From Roseateles aquatilis (GTDB lineage: Bacteria; Pseudomonadota; Gammaproteobacteria; Burkholderiales; Burkholderiaceae_C), in the NCBI RefSeq assembly GCF_002205645.1, contig NZ_NIOF01000014.1, forward strand, positions 89,502 through 153,501: a DNA stretch of 64,000 nt, read 5' to 3'. Made by a program: the position numbers and the translations under genes. Below are positions 7,872 to 16,847 of this stretch, piece after piece. Every line of letters starts with the position of its first letter. The first letter of the stretch is position 1. The notes beneath the pieces are model-generated. The model was given only the letters and a program-made list of their open reading frames with translations. It did no database searches and was not told where the DNA came from.

Positions 7872-10026
7872 TGCCGCCCCTTCCGCCGCCTCTTCTCCTG
7901 CCCGACCCCGGTTGCTTGATCGCCTGAACCTGGGCTGGCGACGACGTCGCCCCGTCATCCTCCAGACCGAGGCCGCCGAGTGCGGCCTCGCCTGCCTCGC
8001 GATGGTCGCGGCGACGCACGGCCAGCGCTGGACGCTCGCGGAATTGCGCGACCGTTTCGCCGTCTCGCTCAAGGGCATGACGATGGCGGACATGGTCCGC
8101 ATGGGCGCGCAACTGGGCCTCACGGCGCGCGCGCTGCGCGCCGAACCGGCCACGCTGCACAAGCTGCAGACGCCCTGCGTGCTGCATTGGGACTTCAATC
8201 ATTTCGTCGTGCTGGACCGCGTGCAGGGCGACCAGGCGGTGATCCTCGACCCCGCGCTGGGCGAGCGCCGCCTGTCGCTGACCGAGGTCTCCAAGCACTT
8301 CACCGGCGTCGCGCTCGAACTGCGGCCCGGCATGGACTTCGCCCGCAAGGCCCCTGCCCCGGCGCCGCGCTGGCGGCAGTTGCTCGGGCACGTGACGGGC
8401 TTGAAGCGCTCGGTCGCGCAGGTGCTGGGCCTGGCGCTCGGGCTGGAGTTGCTGGGGCTGCTGTCGCCGTTCCTGCTGCAATGGACCGTCGACGGCGTCA
8501 TCGTCAGCGCCGACCGCGATCTGCTGGTGACGCTCGTGATCGGCTTCGCGCTGCTGGTGGTGCTGCAGGTGGGCGTGGGTCTGCTGCGCTCGTGGGCGGT
8601 GATGATCCTGTCGGCGTCACTGAACCTGCAGTGGCTGTCCAACGTGTTCGCGCACCTGCTGCGCTTGCCGTTGGCCTGGTTCGAGAAGCGCCATCTCGGC
8701 GACATCTGGTCGCGCTTCTCCAGCGTGCAGGAGATCCAGAAGACGCTCACCGGCAGCTTCATCGAGGCGATGCTCGACGGCCTGATGGTGCTGCTGACGC
8801 TGGCGATGATGTCGCTGTACAGCCTGCGCCTGACGGCGATCGCGCTGCTCGCGGTGGTCGGCTACGCGGCCCTGCGCTGGGCATTCTTCAAGCCGCTGCG
8901 CGTCGCGCAGGAAGAGGCGTTGACGCATGAGGCGCGCCAGAACAGCCACTTCCTCGAATCGCTGCGCGGCGCGCAGGCGATCAAGCTGTTCAACGCGCAG
9001 GCGGACCGCAGCGCGCGTTTCTCCAACCTCGTCGTCGAGCAGATGAACGCGTCGCTGACCGGCCGCAAGCTGGAGCTCGGCATGGGTCAGGGCAACAAGC
9101 TGCTGTTCGGGCTGGAGCGCGTGGCCATCGTCGGGCTCGGCGCGATGCTGGTGCTGGACAAGGAACTGTCGGTCGGCATGCTGTTCGCGTTCCTCGCCTA
9201 CAAGGACCAGTTCAGCCAGCGCGTCGGTGGGCTGATCGACAAGGTCGTGGCGCTGAAGATGCTGCGCCTGCAGGGCGAGCGCCTGGCCGACATCGTGCTG
9301 ACCGCGCCCGAGGCCGAGCTCGACGCGCCCGGCCGCACGGTGCCCCGCGATGCGGTGCTCGAGCTGGACAACCTGCGGTTCCGCTACGCCGACGGCGAGC
9401 CGGAGGTGATCGCTGGCTGCTCGCTGCGCATCGAGCCGGGCGAGTCGGTCGCCATCGTTGGCCCGTCGGGCTGCGGCAAGACGACGCTCATGAAGCTGAT
9501 GCTGGGCATCCACGCGCCGCAGCAGGGCGAGATCCGCGTCGGCGGCGTGGCGCTGGCGCAGCTCGGCGCGAATGCCTGGCGCGAACGCATCGGCACGGTG
9601 ATGCAGGACGATCAGCTCTTCGCCGGCAGCATCGCGGACAACATCAGCTTCTTCGACCTGAACGTCGATCCGGAGTGGGTCCGTGAATGCGCCCGACTGG
9701 CCTGCGTGCTGGACGACATCGAGGCGATGCCGATGCGCTTCCAGACGCTGATCGGCGACATGGGCTCCAGCCTGTCAGGCGGTCAGCGCCAGCGCGTGCT
9801 GCTGGCCCGCGCGCTGTACAAGCGGCCGCAGTTCCTCTTCCTGGACGAGGCGACCAGCGCGCTCGACGTCGACCGCGAACGGCAGGTCAATGCGAGCCTG
9901 CGGCAGTTGCCGCTGACGCGCATCGTCATCGCGCATCGGCCCGAAACGATCGCGGCCGCGCAGCGCGTGGTCAGCTTGCAGGGCGGGCGGGTGACGCAGG
10001 ATTTGCGCAGCGTTTATCAGGCTTGA
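7864..10026 (+). CDS. C39-peptidase ABC exporter for double-glycine peptides
   Basis: A 720-residue peptidase-containing ABC transporter (ABC type PCAT, CvaB/LagD-like), which removes a GG leader and exports the core. The N-terminal C39 domain holds the full catalytic set: Gln34 and Cys40 in QTEAAECGLACLAM, His113 in HWDFNHFVVL and Asp129 in ILDPALG. A six-helix membrane domain covers about 180-460. The ATPase domain has Walker [10 protein letters not shown] (about 533), signature LSGGQRQR (about 637), Walker B FLFLDEATSALD and the switch His in IAHRPET. The start is GTG inside the end of the adaptor gene, implying coupling. A complete protease site argues that the upstream peptide is its real substrate. 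Confidence 0.95.
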   Translation: MSDAAPSAASSPARPRLLDRLNLGWRRRRPVILQTEAAECGLACLAMVAATHGQRWTLAELRDRFAVSLKGMTMADMVRMGAQLGLTARALRAEPATLHKLQTPCVLHWDFNHFVVLDRVQGDQAVILDPALGERRLSLTEVSKHFTGVALELRPGMDFARKAPAPAPRWRQLLGHVTGLKRSVAQVLGLALGLELLGLLSPFLLQWTVDGVIVSADRDLLVTLVIGFALLVVLQVGVGLLRSWAVMILSASLNLQWLSNVFAHLLRLPLAWFEKRHLGDIWSRFSSVQEIQKTLTGSFIEAMLDGLMVLLTLAMMSLYSLRLTAIALLAVVGYAALRWAFFKPLRVAQEEALTHEARQNSHFLESLRGAQAIKLFNAQADRSARFSNLVVEQMNASLTGRKLELGMGQGNKLLFGLERVAIVGLGAMLVLDKELSVGMLFAFLAYKDQFSQRVGGLIDKVVALKMLRLQGERLADIVLTAPEAELDAPGRTVPRDAVLELDNLRFRYADGEPEVIAGCSLRIEPGESVAIVGPSGCGKTTLMKLMLGIHAPQQGEIRVGGVALAQLGANAWRERIGTVMQDDQLFAGSIADNISFFDLNVDPEWVRECARLACVLDDIEAMPMRFQTLIGDMGSSLSGGQRQRVLLARALYKRPQFLFLDEATSALDVDRERQVNASLRQLPLTRIVIAHRPETIAAAQRVVSLQGGRVTQDLRSVYQA

Positions 10027-10127
10027 TGGGGCGGTGGTAGCCCCGGTAGCCCCGGCTGCCGGAAGGCTGGCGCGTTGGCTGGTCCTGCGCAACACGGCTT
10101 GCCACCACCGAGCCCAGCGGAGGAAGC

Positions 10128-10178
10128 CGGCAGGCCGGCCTCTTCATACGCTGACGCCAATCATCGGCCGGCCTGCCG
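10128..10178. repeat. 13-base inverted repeat after the exporter gene
   Basis: The arms 10128-10140 (CGGCAGGCCGGCC) and 10166-10178 are perfect inverted copies separated by 25 bases, 100 bases after the exporter stop. No T-run follows. It may mark the end of the cassette transcript or be an intergenic repeat element; I cannot tell which. Confidence 0.45.
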
Positions 10179-10280
10179 TCTCCCTCCGCTCGATTCAAAT
10201 CCGCGTGCGGGCCTTGGCCTTTGTCGCTGCATCGGCTCCAGTACTGGTGTCGGCGGCGACGGCGACGGCGACGGCGGCGA

Positions 10281-11279
10281 TCAGTCCGGCTTGATCTTGG
10301 CGCGGGCGACCACGGCCTTCCATCGCTGCTGCTCCTGCGCGATGAAGGCCGCGAACTGCGCAGGCGTATTGCCGACGGGCTCGGCGGCGTCGTGGCTCAA
10401 GCGCTCACGCGCGCTCACCGAACGGATCGCCTTGGCCGATTCGATCGCCAGCTTGTCCGCCGCCGAGGGCGCCAGGTTGGCCGGGGCGCACAGGCCGTAC
10501 CACTGCGTCATCTCGAATCCCGGATAGCCCTGCTCGGCGACCGTCGGGACGTCCGGGAGTTGCGGCAGGCGGTCCTTGGAGCCGGTCGCGATGCAACGCA
10601 GCTTGCCGGCCTTGATGAACTGCAGGATCGCCGGGGCGCCGACCGAGGCAGCCTCCAGCCGGCCCGACAGCAGGTCCGTCAGTTGCGGACCGGTGCCGCG
10701 GTACGGCACGTGCAGGATGAAGAGGTCGGCGACCATCTTGAGATATTCCATCGCCAGATGGCCCGCGCTGCCATTGCCCGCCGATCCATAGTTGAGGCGG
10801 CCCGGCTTGGACTTCACCAGCGCGACGAACTCCTTCAGGTTGCGCGCCGGCACGTCCGGATGCACGACGTAGAGGCTGGGCACCTTGGCCAGCAAGGTGA
10901 TCGGCTTGAAGTCGCGGACGGGGTCGTAGGGCAGCTTGTCGTAGATGTACGGGTTCACCGCCAGCGTGCCAATGTGGCCGAGCACCAGCGTGTGCTGGTC
11001 CTCCGCGCGCGCGACCTCGACCATCGCGATGTTGCCGCCGCCGCCCGGCTTGTTGTCGACGTAGACCGACTGGCCCAGCGTCTTGGACAGCTCCGCCGCC
11101 GTGGCGCGGGCGACGATCTCGCTGCTGCCGCCGGGCGCGAAGGGCACCACCAGACGCACGTTGCGCGACGGCCAGGTCGCCTGCGCCCACGCCGGCATCG
11201 CGGCGCCAAGGGCGCCCGCGGCGGCCACGCTCGCGCTGGTTTGAAGGAAGCGACGGCGGTCCTCGTCGGTCGGGGTCAT
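10281..11279 (-). CDS. Bug-family (TctC) periplasmic solute-binding protein
   Basis: A 332-residue extracytoplasmic binding protein of the Bug family, greatly expanded in Burkholderiales and linked to tripartite tricarboxylate transporters. The start at [18 protein letters not shown] gives a twin-arginine-type signal (RRRFLQ, then [14 protein letters not shown]). The mature protein begins with [20 protein letters not shown] and has [10 protein letters not shown], both hallmarks of Bug proteins, plus [13 protein letters not shown]. No TctA or TctB membrane genes are adjacent, which is common for these orphans. The ligand, likely a small carboxylate, cannot be assigned. Confidence 0.93.
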   Translation of the reverse strand: MTPTDEDRRRFLQTSASVAAAGALGAAMPAWAQATWPSRNVRLVVPFAPGGSSEIVARATAAELSKTLGQSVYVDNKPGGGGNIAMVEVARAEDQHTLVLGHIGTLAVNPYIYDKLPYDPVRDFKPITLLAKVPSLYVVHPDVPARNLKEFVALVKSKPGRLNYGSAGNGSAGHLAMEYLKMVADLFILHVPYRGTGPQLTDLLSGRLEAASVGAPAILQFIKAGKLRCIATGSKDRLPQLPDVPTVAEQGYPGFEMTQWYGLCAPANLAPSAADKLAIESAKAIRSVSARERLSHDAAEPVGNTPAQFAAFIAQEQQRWKAVVARAKIKPD

Positions 11280-11397
11280 GCGGTGTCTCCGGTGTTGTGT
11301 TCTGACGGCGTCGACTCTACGCAGACGCGCTTTCAAGGTGCTGTCGATACCGTGAAGCAGGCGGCACGGCCGCGTTCAGGACACGTTCAGCCGACGT

Positions 11398-11652
11398 TCA
11401 GGGAGCGGTCTGCTCTTCCATCCATCCGAGCCAGCGCATCGCCTGCTCGCGGCTGTCGCCGCACATGTCCTCGGACGGCGATAGCGAGCCGCAGACCTCC
11501 GGCCGTTCCGGGTGTCCGAAGATCCGGCACCGCAGGTCGTCGTCAAGTTGCACGCACCGCACGCCGGCCGGCTTGCCGCCAGGCATGCCAGGAATGGGAC
11601 TGGAGATCGACGGCGCGATGCAGCAGGCGGCGCAGGAGGGACGGCAGTTCAT
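11398..11652 (-). CDS. YkgJ-family cysteine-cluster protein
   Basis: An 84-residue protein starting [18 protein letters not shown]. The CRPSCAACC cluster, with further Cys in RCVQ, RCRIF, EVCGS and DMCGD, matches the YkgJ/zinc- or iron-chelating family (CxxCxxCC type). The biochemical role is not established. The start at 11652 puts the first cluster right at the N-terminus, as in homologues. It is a single gene, divergent from mnmG. Confidence 0.85.
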   Translation of the reverse strand: MNCRPSCAACCIAPSISSPIPGMPGGKPAGVRCVQLDDDLRCRIFGHPERPEVCGSLSPSEDMCGDSREQAMRWLGWMEEQTAP

Positions 11653-11715
11653 GGCCGGGGCATTGTCGCCTCGCGCCAGCGAGGAGCGCCAACAAGGCCC
11701 GGCCCGCATGCCCCT

Positions 11716-11740
11716 GGGGCTGTGACTTATCCACAGCCCC
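11716..11740. promoter_or_regulatory. Hairpin containing a consensus DnaA box before mnmG
   Basis: Arms GGGGCTGTG (11716-11724) and CACAGCCCC (11732-11740) flank a short loop. A consensus DnaA box TTATCCACA lies at 11727-11735 across loop and right arm. It lies 119 bases before the mnmG start. In several bacteria DnaA controls or replication starts near mnmG (gidA); only one box is seen here, so an origin is not supported at this point. Confidence 0.45.
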
Positions 11741-11858
11741 GCGTAAAATCACGCCCTTCCCTCATCTGAACTCCAGCCGGCCGGCAATCGTCTGTTTGTG
11801 CGTGCGCTCCATGCGCCGTGGCGATTGCGACTTCCGCCGTGTGCGCTGGATCCTCGCC

Positions 11859-13838
11859 ATGCTTTATCCGAAAGAGTTCGACGTGATCGTGGTCGGTGGC
11901 GGCCATGCCGGCACCGAGGCCGCGCTGGCCGCCGCCCGCATGGGCGTCAGCACGCTGCTGCTGACCCACAACATCGAGACGCTCGGCCAGATGAGCTGCA
12001 ACCCGTCGATCGGCGGCATCGGCAAGGGCCACCTGGTCAAGGAAGTGGACGCGCTCGGCGGCGCGATGGCCGCCGCCACCGACGAGGCCGGCATCCAGTT
12101 CCGCATCCTCAACGGCTCCAAGGGCCCCGCCGTGCGCGCCACCCGCGCCCAGGCCGATCGCGTGCTCTACAAGGCCGCCATCCGCCATCGTCTGGAGAAC
12201 CAGCCTCATCTGATGCTGTTCCAGCAGGCCGTCGACGACCTGATGGTCGAGGGCGACCGCGTCGTGGGCGCCGTCACCCAGTCGGGTCTGCAGTTCCGCG
12301 CGCGCACCGTCGTGTTGACCGCCGGCACCTTCCTGGACGGCCGCATCCATATCGGCCTGCAGAACTACGCCGCCGGCCGGGCCGGCGATCCGCCGGCGGT
12401 TTCGCTGTCGGGCCGGCTCAAGGAATTGAAGCTGCCGCAAGGCCGGCTCAAGACCGGCACGCCGCCGCGCCTGGACGGCCGCACGATCGACTTCTCGAAA
12501 TGCGCCGAGCAACCCGGCGACCTGGACCCGGTGCCTGTGTTCAGCTTCATGGGGAACGCCGCCCAGCATCCGACCCAGTTGCCCTGCTGGATCACGCACA
12601 CCAACGACCGCACCCACGAGATCATCCGCTCCGGCTTCGACCGCAGCCCGATGTTCACCGGCGTGATCGAGGGCGTGGGCCCGCGCTACTGCCCGTCCAT
12701 CGAGGACAAGATCAATCGTTTCGCCGACAAGGACTCCCACCAGATCTTCCTGGAGCCCGAAGGCCTGACGACGCACGAGTTCTATCCCAACGGGATCTCG
12801 ACCTCCCTGCCCTTCGACATCCAGCTCGCCGCGGTCCAGTCGATCCCGGGCCTGGAGAACGCCCACATCCTTCGCCCCGGGTATGCGATCGAGTACGACT
12901 ACTTCGATCCGCGCGCGCTGAAGTCCAGCTTCGAGACCCGCGCCATTCGCGGCCTGTTCTTCGCCGGCCAGATCAACGGCACGACCGGTTATGAGGAGGC
13001 GGCGGCCCAAGGGCTGTTCGCCGGATTGAACGCCGCGCTGCAGGTCCAGGGCAAGGACGCCTGGCTGCCGAGTCGCGACCAGGCCTATCTGGGCGTGCTG
13101 GTGGACGACCTCATCACGAAGGGCGTCACCGAGCCGTATCGCATGTTCACGAGCCGGGCCGAGTTCCGGCTGCAACTCCGCGAGGACAACGCCGACATGC
13201 GCCTCACCGAAGCCGGTCGCCTCCTGGGCCTGGTGGACGACGCACGGTGGGACGCCTTCAACCGCAAGCGCGACGCTGTTTCACGTGAAACAGAGAAGCT
13301 CAAGGCCACCTGGGTGCACCCGAACATCCTTCCGGCCGCCGATGCCGAGCGGCTGGTCGGCAAGGCGTTGGAGCGGGAGTACAACCTCATCGACCTGCTC
13401 CGTCGGCCGGGCGTCACCTTCGACACGATCGAGGAGGTGGCGACCATCGCTCGACCCGAGGTGGGCGTGTCCCGCGCCGCGTTGTCCGAGACACTGGGCC
13501 AGGACATGGCCGGCGCCGTCGTCGAGCAGATCGAAATCAGCGTCAAGTACGCCGGCTACATCAGCAAGCAGCAGGACGACGTCGCCCGGGCGTCCAACTA
13601 CGAGCACCTGCGCCTGCCCGAGGACCTGGACTACCACCTCGTGACCGCCCTCTCCTTCGAAGCCCGCCAGAAGCTGAGCAAGCATCGGCCCGAGACGCTG
13701 GGGCAGGCATCGCGGATCTCCGGCATCACCCCCGCGGCGATCTCGCTGTTGTTGATTCACCTGCGCAAGGGCCGGTTCAAGGGCTTCACCGATCAGGACG
13801 TCACGGCCGCAACGCAGGACACCCCCGCCGCCGCCTGA
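11859..13838 (+). CDS. mnmG: tRNA uridine-5-carboxymethylaminomethyl modification enzyme MnmG
   Basis: A 659-residue FAD enzyme (GidA) which, with MnmE, makes the cmnm5 modification at the wobble uridine of certain tRNAs. The dinucleotide-binding motif [14 protein letters not shown] is near residue 12, and the family signatures [16 protein letters not shown] and LKTGTPPR are intact. The C-terminal MnmE/tRNA-binding region includes [15 protein letters not shown]. The frame stays open far upstream, but the ATG at 11859 ([15 protein letters not shown]) matches the family start. It is followed by rsmG at 88 bases. A perfect parS site is embedded in the coding sequence at 13277. Confidence 0.98.
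   Translation: MLYPKEFDVIVVGGGHAGTEAALAAARMGVSTLLLTHNIETLGQMSCNPSIGGIGKGHLVKEVDALGGAMAAATDEAGIQFRILNGSKGPAVRATRAQADRVLYKAAIRHRLENQPHLMLFQQAVDDLMVEGDRVVGAVTQSGLQFRARTVVLTAGTFLDGRIHIGLQNYAAGRAGDPPAVSLSGRLKELKLPQGRLKTGTPPRLDGRTIDFSKCAEQPGDLDPVPVFSFMGNAAQHPTQLPCWITHTNDRTHEIIRSGFDRSPMFTGVIEGVGPRYCPSIEDKINRFADKDSHQIFLEPEGLTTHEFYPNGISTSLPFDIQLAAVQSIPGLENAHILRPGYAIEYDYFDPRALKSSFETRAIRGLFFAGQINGTTGYEEAAAQGLFAGLNAALQVQGKDAWLPSRDQAYLGVLVDDLITKGVTEPYRMFTSRAEFRLQLREDNADMRLTEAGRLLGLVDDARWDAFNRKRDAVSRETEKLKATWVHPNILPAADAERLVGKALEREYNLIDLLRRPGVTFDTIEEVATIARPEVGVSRAALSETLGQDMAGAVVEQIEISVKYAGYISKQQDDVARASNYEHLRLPEDLDYHLVTALSFEARQKLSKHRPETLGQASRISGITPAAISLLLIHLRKGRFKGFTDQDVTAATQDTPAAA
13277..13292. promoter_or_regulatory. 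parS: parS centromere site inside mnmG
   Basis: TGTTTCACGTGAAACA is a perfect 16-base match to the universal parS palindrome bound by chromosomal ParB. It is read through as codons of mnmG (residues around AVSRETEK). parA lies 1.5 kb and parB 5.3 kb downstream. Confidence 0.93.
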
Positions 13839-13926
13839 TTGGCATCCGCCGACCGCTCGGCCCCGCGCCGCCCGCCTTCATGGCCTTCGCCGATTGCCTT
13901 TGTCGTTCCCCAGCCCTCTTTCACCG

Positions 13927-14607
13927 ATGACCGACCTCGACCTGCGAACCCGCCTTGCCGCCGCCGCCCAAACGCTGGGCCTTGGCCTGAACGACCAGCA
14001 AATCGACCAGCTCATCGCCTACCTCGGGTTGCTCTCCAAATGGAACAAGGTCTATAACCTGACCGCCGTCCGGGACCCCGAGGCGATGCTGACGCAGCAC
14101 CTGGTGGACAGCCTCAGCCTGATCCCGCCGCTGCGTCGGCATGCCGACGGGCAAGCGCTACGGTTGATGGACGTGGGCAGCGGCGGCGGGTTGCCCGGCG
14201 TCGTGATCGCCATCTGCGATCCGGCGTTCGACGTCACCTGCGTCGACACGGTGGGAAAAAAGGCGTTCTTCATCGCCCAGGTCGCGGCCGAGATCGGACT
14301 GCGGAACCTGCATGCGGAGCACTCGCGTGTCGAGCAACTCAAGACGGCGCCCTTCGATGTGGTGACCTCGCGCGCCTTCGCGTCGCTGGCGGACTTCACC
14401 GAATGGACGCGCATGCACCTGAAGGCTGGTGCGGTGTGGGCCGCCATGAAGGGTCAACACCCCGAGGATGAGCTGGCGGAGCTGGCCCAACGCGCGCCCG
14501 ATCTGTCCGTGTTTCACGTGGAACAGCTTCAAGTCCCGGGGCTGGACGCCCAGCGATGCCTGCTGTGGATCCGTCCTGTCGGCTCGGACGCCACACCTTC
14601 CGCCTGA
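13927..14607 (+). CDS. rsmG: 16S rRNA (guanine-527-N7) methyltransferase RsmG
   Basis: A 226-residue SAM-dependent methyltransferase (GidB) that modifies G527 of 16S rRNA; its loss gives low-level streptomycin resistance in many bacteria. Seen are the conserved LLSKWNKVYNLTAVRDPEAML stretch (shortened here to its recognised core), the SAM motif MDVGSGGGLPGVVIA and TSRAFASLADF. An upstream frame opens at 13894, but the ATG at 13927 (MTDLDLRTRL) fits homologues. It lies between mnmG and parA, the standard order, and contains a near-consensus parS near its end. Confidence 0.96.
   Translation: MTDLDLRTRLAAAAQTLGLGLNDQQIDQLIAYLGLLSKWNKVYNLTAVRDPEAMLTQHLVDSLSLIPPLRRHADGQALRLMDVGSGGGLPGVVIAICDPAFDVTCVDTVGKKAFFIAQVAAEIGLRNLHAEHSRVEQLKTAPFDVVTSRAFASLADFTEWTRMHLKAGAVWAAMKGQHPEDELAELAQRAPDLSVFHVEQLQVPGLDAQRCLLWIRPVGSDATPSA
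14510..14525. promoter_or_regulatory. parS: Second parS site inside rsmG, one mismatch
   Basis: TGTTTCACGTGGAACA differs from the parS consensus at one position in the right arm. It lies 1.2 kb from the perfect site in mnmG. Paired parS sites near parAB are typical of chromosomal partition loci. Confidence 0.82.
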
Positions 14608-14748
14608 GGTCGCCCGCCAGGCGCCACGCCGGATCGCCGTCCGGCGGTTGAGCGGTTAAGCTCCGCCCCTCTCCCCGCTTCTCGCGAACCCTATCCGGAC
14701 CCATGCTCGACCTTCGAGATCGGATCCGGACCCAGTTCCCCTGCATTC

Positions 14749-15522
14749 ATGGCCAAGATCTTTTGCGTTGCAAACCAAAAAGGCGGCGTCGGCAAGACGA
14801 CCACCACCGTGAATCTGGCTGCCGGTCTGGCGAAGGTCGGGCAGCGTGTGCTCGTGGTGGACCTGGATCCGCAGGGCAACGCGACGATGGGATCGGGGAT
14901 CGACAAGCGCGCGTTGACGCTCACCGTCTATGACGTGCTGCTGGAAGCCGCCTCCATCCCAGAGGCCCGCCAGCGCAGCGAGAAGGCTGGCTACGACGTG
15001 CTGGGCGCCAACCGAGAGTTGGCCGGCGCCGAGGTCGAGCTGGTCGAGTTGGAGCGCCGCGAGCAGCGCTTGAAGACCGCCTTGGCCGCCGTCGCGCAGG
15101 AGTACGACTTCGTCCTGATCGACTGCCCGCCGTCGCTGTCGATGCTGACCTTGAACGGGCTGTGCTCGGCACATGGCGTCGTGGTGCCGATGCAGTGCGA
15201 GTACTTCGCGCTGGAGGGCCTGACCGACCTGGTCAACACCATCAAGCAGATCCACGCCAACCTCAACCCGGACCTGCAGATCATCGGCCTGCTGCGCGTC
15301 ATGTTTGACCCACGCATCACGCTGCAGCAGCAGGTGAGCGAGCAGCTGAAGGCGCACTTCGGCGACAAGGTCTTCGATACCGTCATCCCGCGCAACGTCC
15401 GCCTGGCCGAGGCGCCCAGCTATGGGCTGCCGGGCGTCGTCTTCGATGGCAGCTCCAAGGGCGCGCAGGCGTTCGTGGATTTCGCGCGGGAGATGGTCCA
15501 GCGCGTTGGCGCGATGCGCTGA
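14749..15522 (+). CDS. parA: Chromosome partitioning ATPase ParA (Soj)
   Basis: A 257-residue ParA/MinD-superfamily ATPase that works with ParB-parS to segregate replication origins. The deviant Walker A KGGVGKTTTT starts at Lys11, the dimer-sensing signature lysine, and is followed by VVDLDPQGNAT and DFVLIDCPPSL. It lacks the N-terminal HTH of plasmid type Ia ParA proteins, so it is the chromosomal Soj kind. It follows rsmG by 141 bases. parB is not adjacent: three other genes and argC intervene. Confidence 0.97.
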   Translation: MAKIFCVANQKGGVGKTTTTVNLAAGLAKVGQRVLVVDLDPQGNATMGSGIDKRALTLTVYDVLLEAASIPEARQRSEKAGYDVLGANRELAGAEVELVELERREQRLKTALAAVAQEYDFVLIDCPPSLSMLTLNGLCSAHGVVVPMQCEYFALEGLTDLVNTIKQIHANLNPDLQIIGLLRVMFDPRITLQQQVSEQLKAHFGDKVFDTVIPRNVRLAEAPSYGLPGVVFDGSSKGAQAFVDFAREMVQRVGAMR

Positions 15523-15563
15523 GCGGCACGGCCCGCCCGCGCCCTGTGTCCTCCCGACCACCG

Positions 15564-16361
15564 ATGTCGTCCATGACGCCCGCCGCGCTGGACGCCCTCG
15601 CCCGCCGCGCCGAACAGGCCGGGCTGAACGCCGCCTCGGCGCCACGTGAAGCGCAGGTCGACGGCTGGCTGCTGCGGCTGTCTCCCGGCAAGGCCAAGCG
15701 CTCCCGCTGCGTCAACGCGCTGGCGGCCGGGTCGCTGCCGCTGGACGAAGTCCTGCGCCGCTGCCGCGCGGCCTTCGACCGCGCCGGTCTCCCGCTGATG
15801 TTGCGCCTGACGCCGTTCAGCCAGCCCGTCGATCTCGATGGACAGCTGGCCGCGATGGGCTGGCGCGACTTCGATCCGGCTGACGTGATGGTGCTGCCGT
15901 CACTCGACGCCTTCGGCGACGCCGGTGGCCTCACGCCGCTGGCGCCCGCCGCGTACGCGGACCTGATCGGCACCCTGCGGGGCTCCAGCGCCACCGAGAT
16001 CGACGGCCATGCCCGCCGGCTGGAACAGGCCACCGTGCGCCATCAGGCCTTCAAGATGACACGGGACGGCGAGCTGCTGGCCTGCGGCCAGGTCGCGATC
16101 GACACGGCAGGCGACCTCGCGTCGGAAGGCGGTATCGCCGGGCTCTTCGACATCTTCACGCCCGAGGACCAGCGCGGCCGGGGTCATGGCTGGCGCCTGT
16201 GCGCGGCGCTGTTGGCCGAGGCGCGGCGCCAGGGCGCTTCCAGCGCCTATCTGCAGGTCGGGGCAGCCAACGACGTCGCGCGGCGCCTGTACGGCCGTCT
16301 GGGCTTCTTACAGGCCTATCGGTATCACTTCCGGAGCGACGACCCACGGGCCTGGGCCTGA
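15564..16361 (+). CDS. GNAT-family N-acetyltransferase
   Basis: A protein of about 265 residues with a C-terminal GNAT domain: GLFDIFTPEDQRGRGHGWRL holds the acetyl-CoA pyrophosphate loop (RGRGHG), and AANDVARRLYGRLGF is the usual final helix. The N-terminal half is weakly conserved and opens EAQVDGWLLRLSPGKAKRSRCVN, a segment seen in a group of GNAT proteins of unknown substrate. Start codons at 15546 (GTG), 15564 and 15573 are all possible; none has a clear ribosome binding site. It sits 41 bases after parA on the same strand and is probably cotranscribed. Confidence 0.85.
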   Translation: MSSMTPAALDALARRAEQAGLNAASAPREAQVDGWLLRLSPGKAKRSRCVNALAAGSLPLDEVLRRCRAAFDRAGLPLMLRLTPFSQPVDLDGQLAAMGWRDFDPADVMVLPSLDAFGDAGGLTPLAPAAYADLIGTLRGSSATEIDGHARRLEQATVRHQAFKMTRDGELLACGQVAIDTAGDLASEGGIAGLFDIFTPEDQRGRGHGWRLCAALLAEARRQGASSAYLQVGAANDVARRLYGRLGFLQAYRYHFRSDDPRAWA

Positions 16362-16380
16362 CGCCGGCCCGCGCGGGCGC

Positions 16381-16818
16381 TCAGTCCCGGGGCTGCCAGA
16401 CCTTCAGCAGCGTGTGCCGGGTGAAGCCCGGCACGAAGTCGTGCACGTGGCTGATGCAGGCGTAGCCGAGGTGCTCGTAGATTTCGGCGGCGTCGTCGAG
16501 CAGGGTCTCGATCAGCGCGTCCACGCAACCACGACGCAGTGCCTGCGCCTCCAGCTGGCGCAGGCAGTCGCCGCCGACGCCCTGCCCGCGATGCTCGTCC
16601 TTGACCCACAGGTAGCTGACGTAGAGCCGCTGGAACTCGGTGCGGCCGAAGCCGCCCGCGATCAGCTCATCCCCGTCATAGAGCGCGATCGCGATGTCGG
16701 CCGCGTCGCTGCCCTGGGTCTGCTGGCGGCCGAAGGTGACGACGCCCGCGCGGATCGTCTCCAGGTCGGCGGTCGGAACGGCGCCATCCCGGCGCCATGC
16801 GCGTGTCGACGAGGTCAT
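16381..16818 (-). CDS. GNAT-family N-acetyltransferase
   Basis: A 145-residue acetyltransferase. The GNAT core is visible in LYVSYLWVKDEHRGQGVGGDCLRQLEAQA (acetyl-CoA loop HRGQGVGG) and ETLLDDAAEIYEHLGY. The acceptor is unknown. It ends 19 bases from the convergent GNAT gene and starts 29 bases after argC on the same strand, so argC and this gene likely form an operon. The start at 16818 (MTSSTRAWRRD) is the first Met that leaves a complete domain. Confidence 0.88.
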   Translation of the reverse strand: MTSSTRAWRRDGAVPTADLETIRAGVVTFGRQQTQGSDAADIAIALYDGDELIAGGFGRTEFQRLYVSYLWVKDEHRGQGVGGDCLRQLEAQALRRGCVDALIETLLDDAAEIYEHLGYACISHVHDFVPGFTRHTLLKVWQPRD

Positions 16819-16847
16819 CTGCCGCGCAACGTCGAGGTCGGGCGCGC

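Noticed and set aside
11716..11740. Replication origin at the mnmG upstream hairpin.
   Set aside because: Only one DnaA box and no AT-rich unwinding tract are present there.
10221..11858. In-frame extension of mnmG of over 500 codons.
   Set aside because: It overlaps the Bug and YkgJ-type genes on the other strand, is Arg-rich without motifs, and MnmG proteins begin at the chosen ATG.
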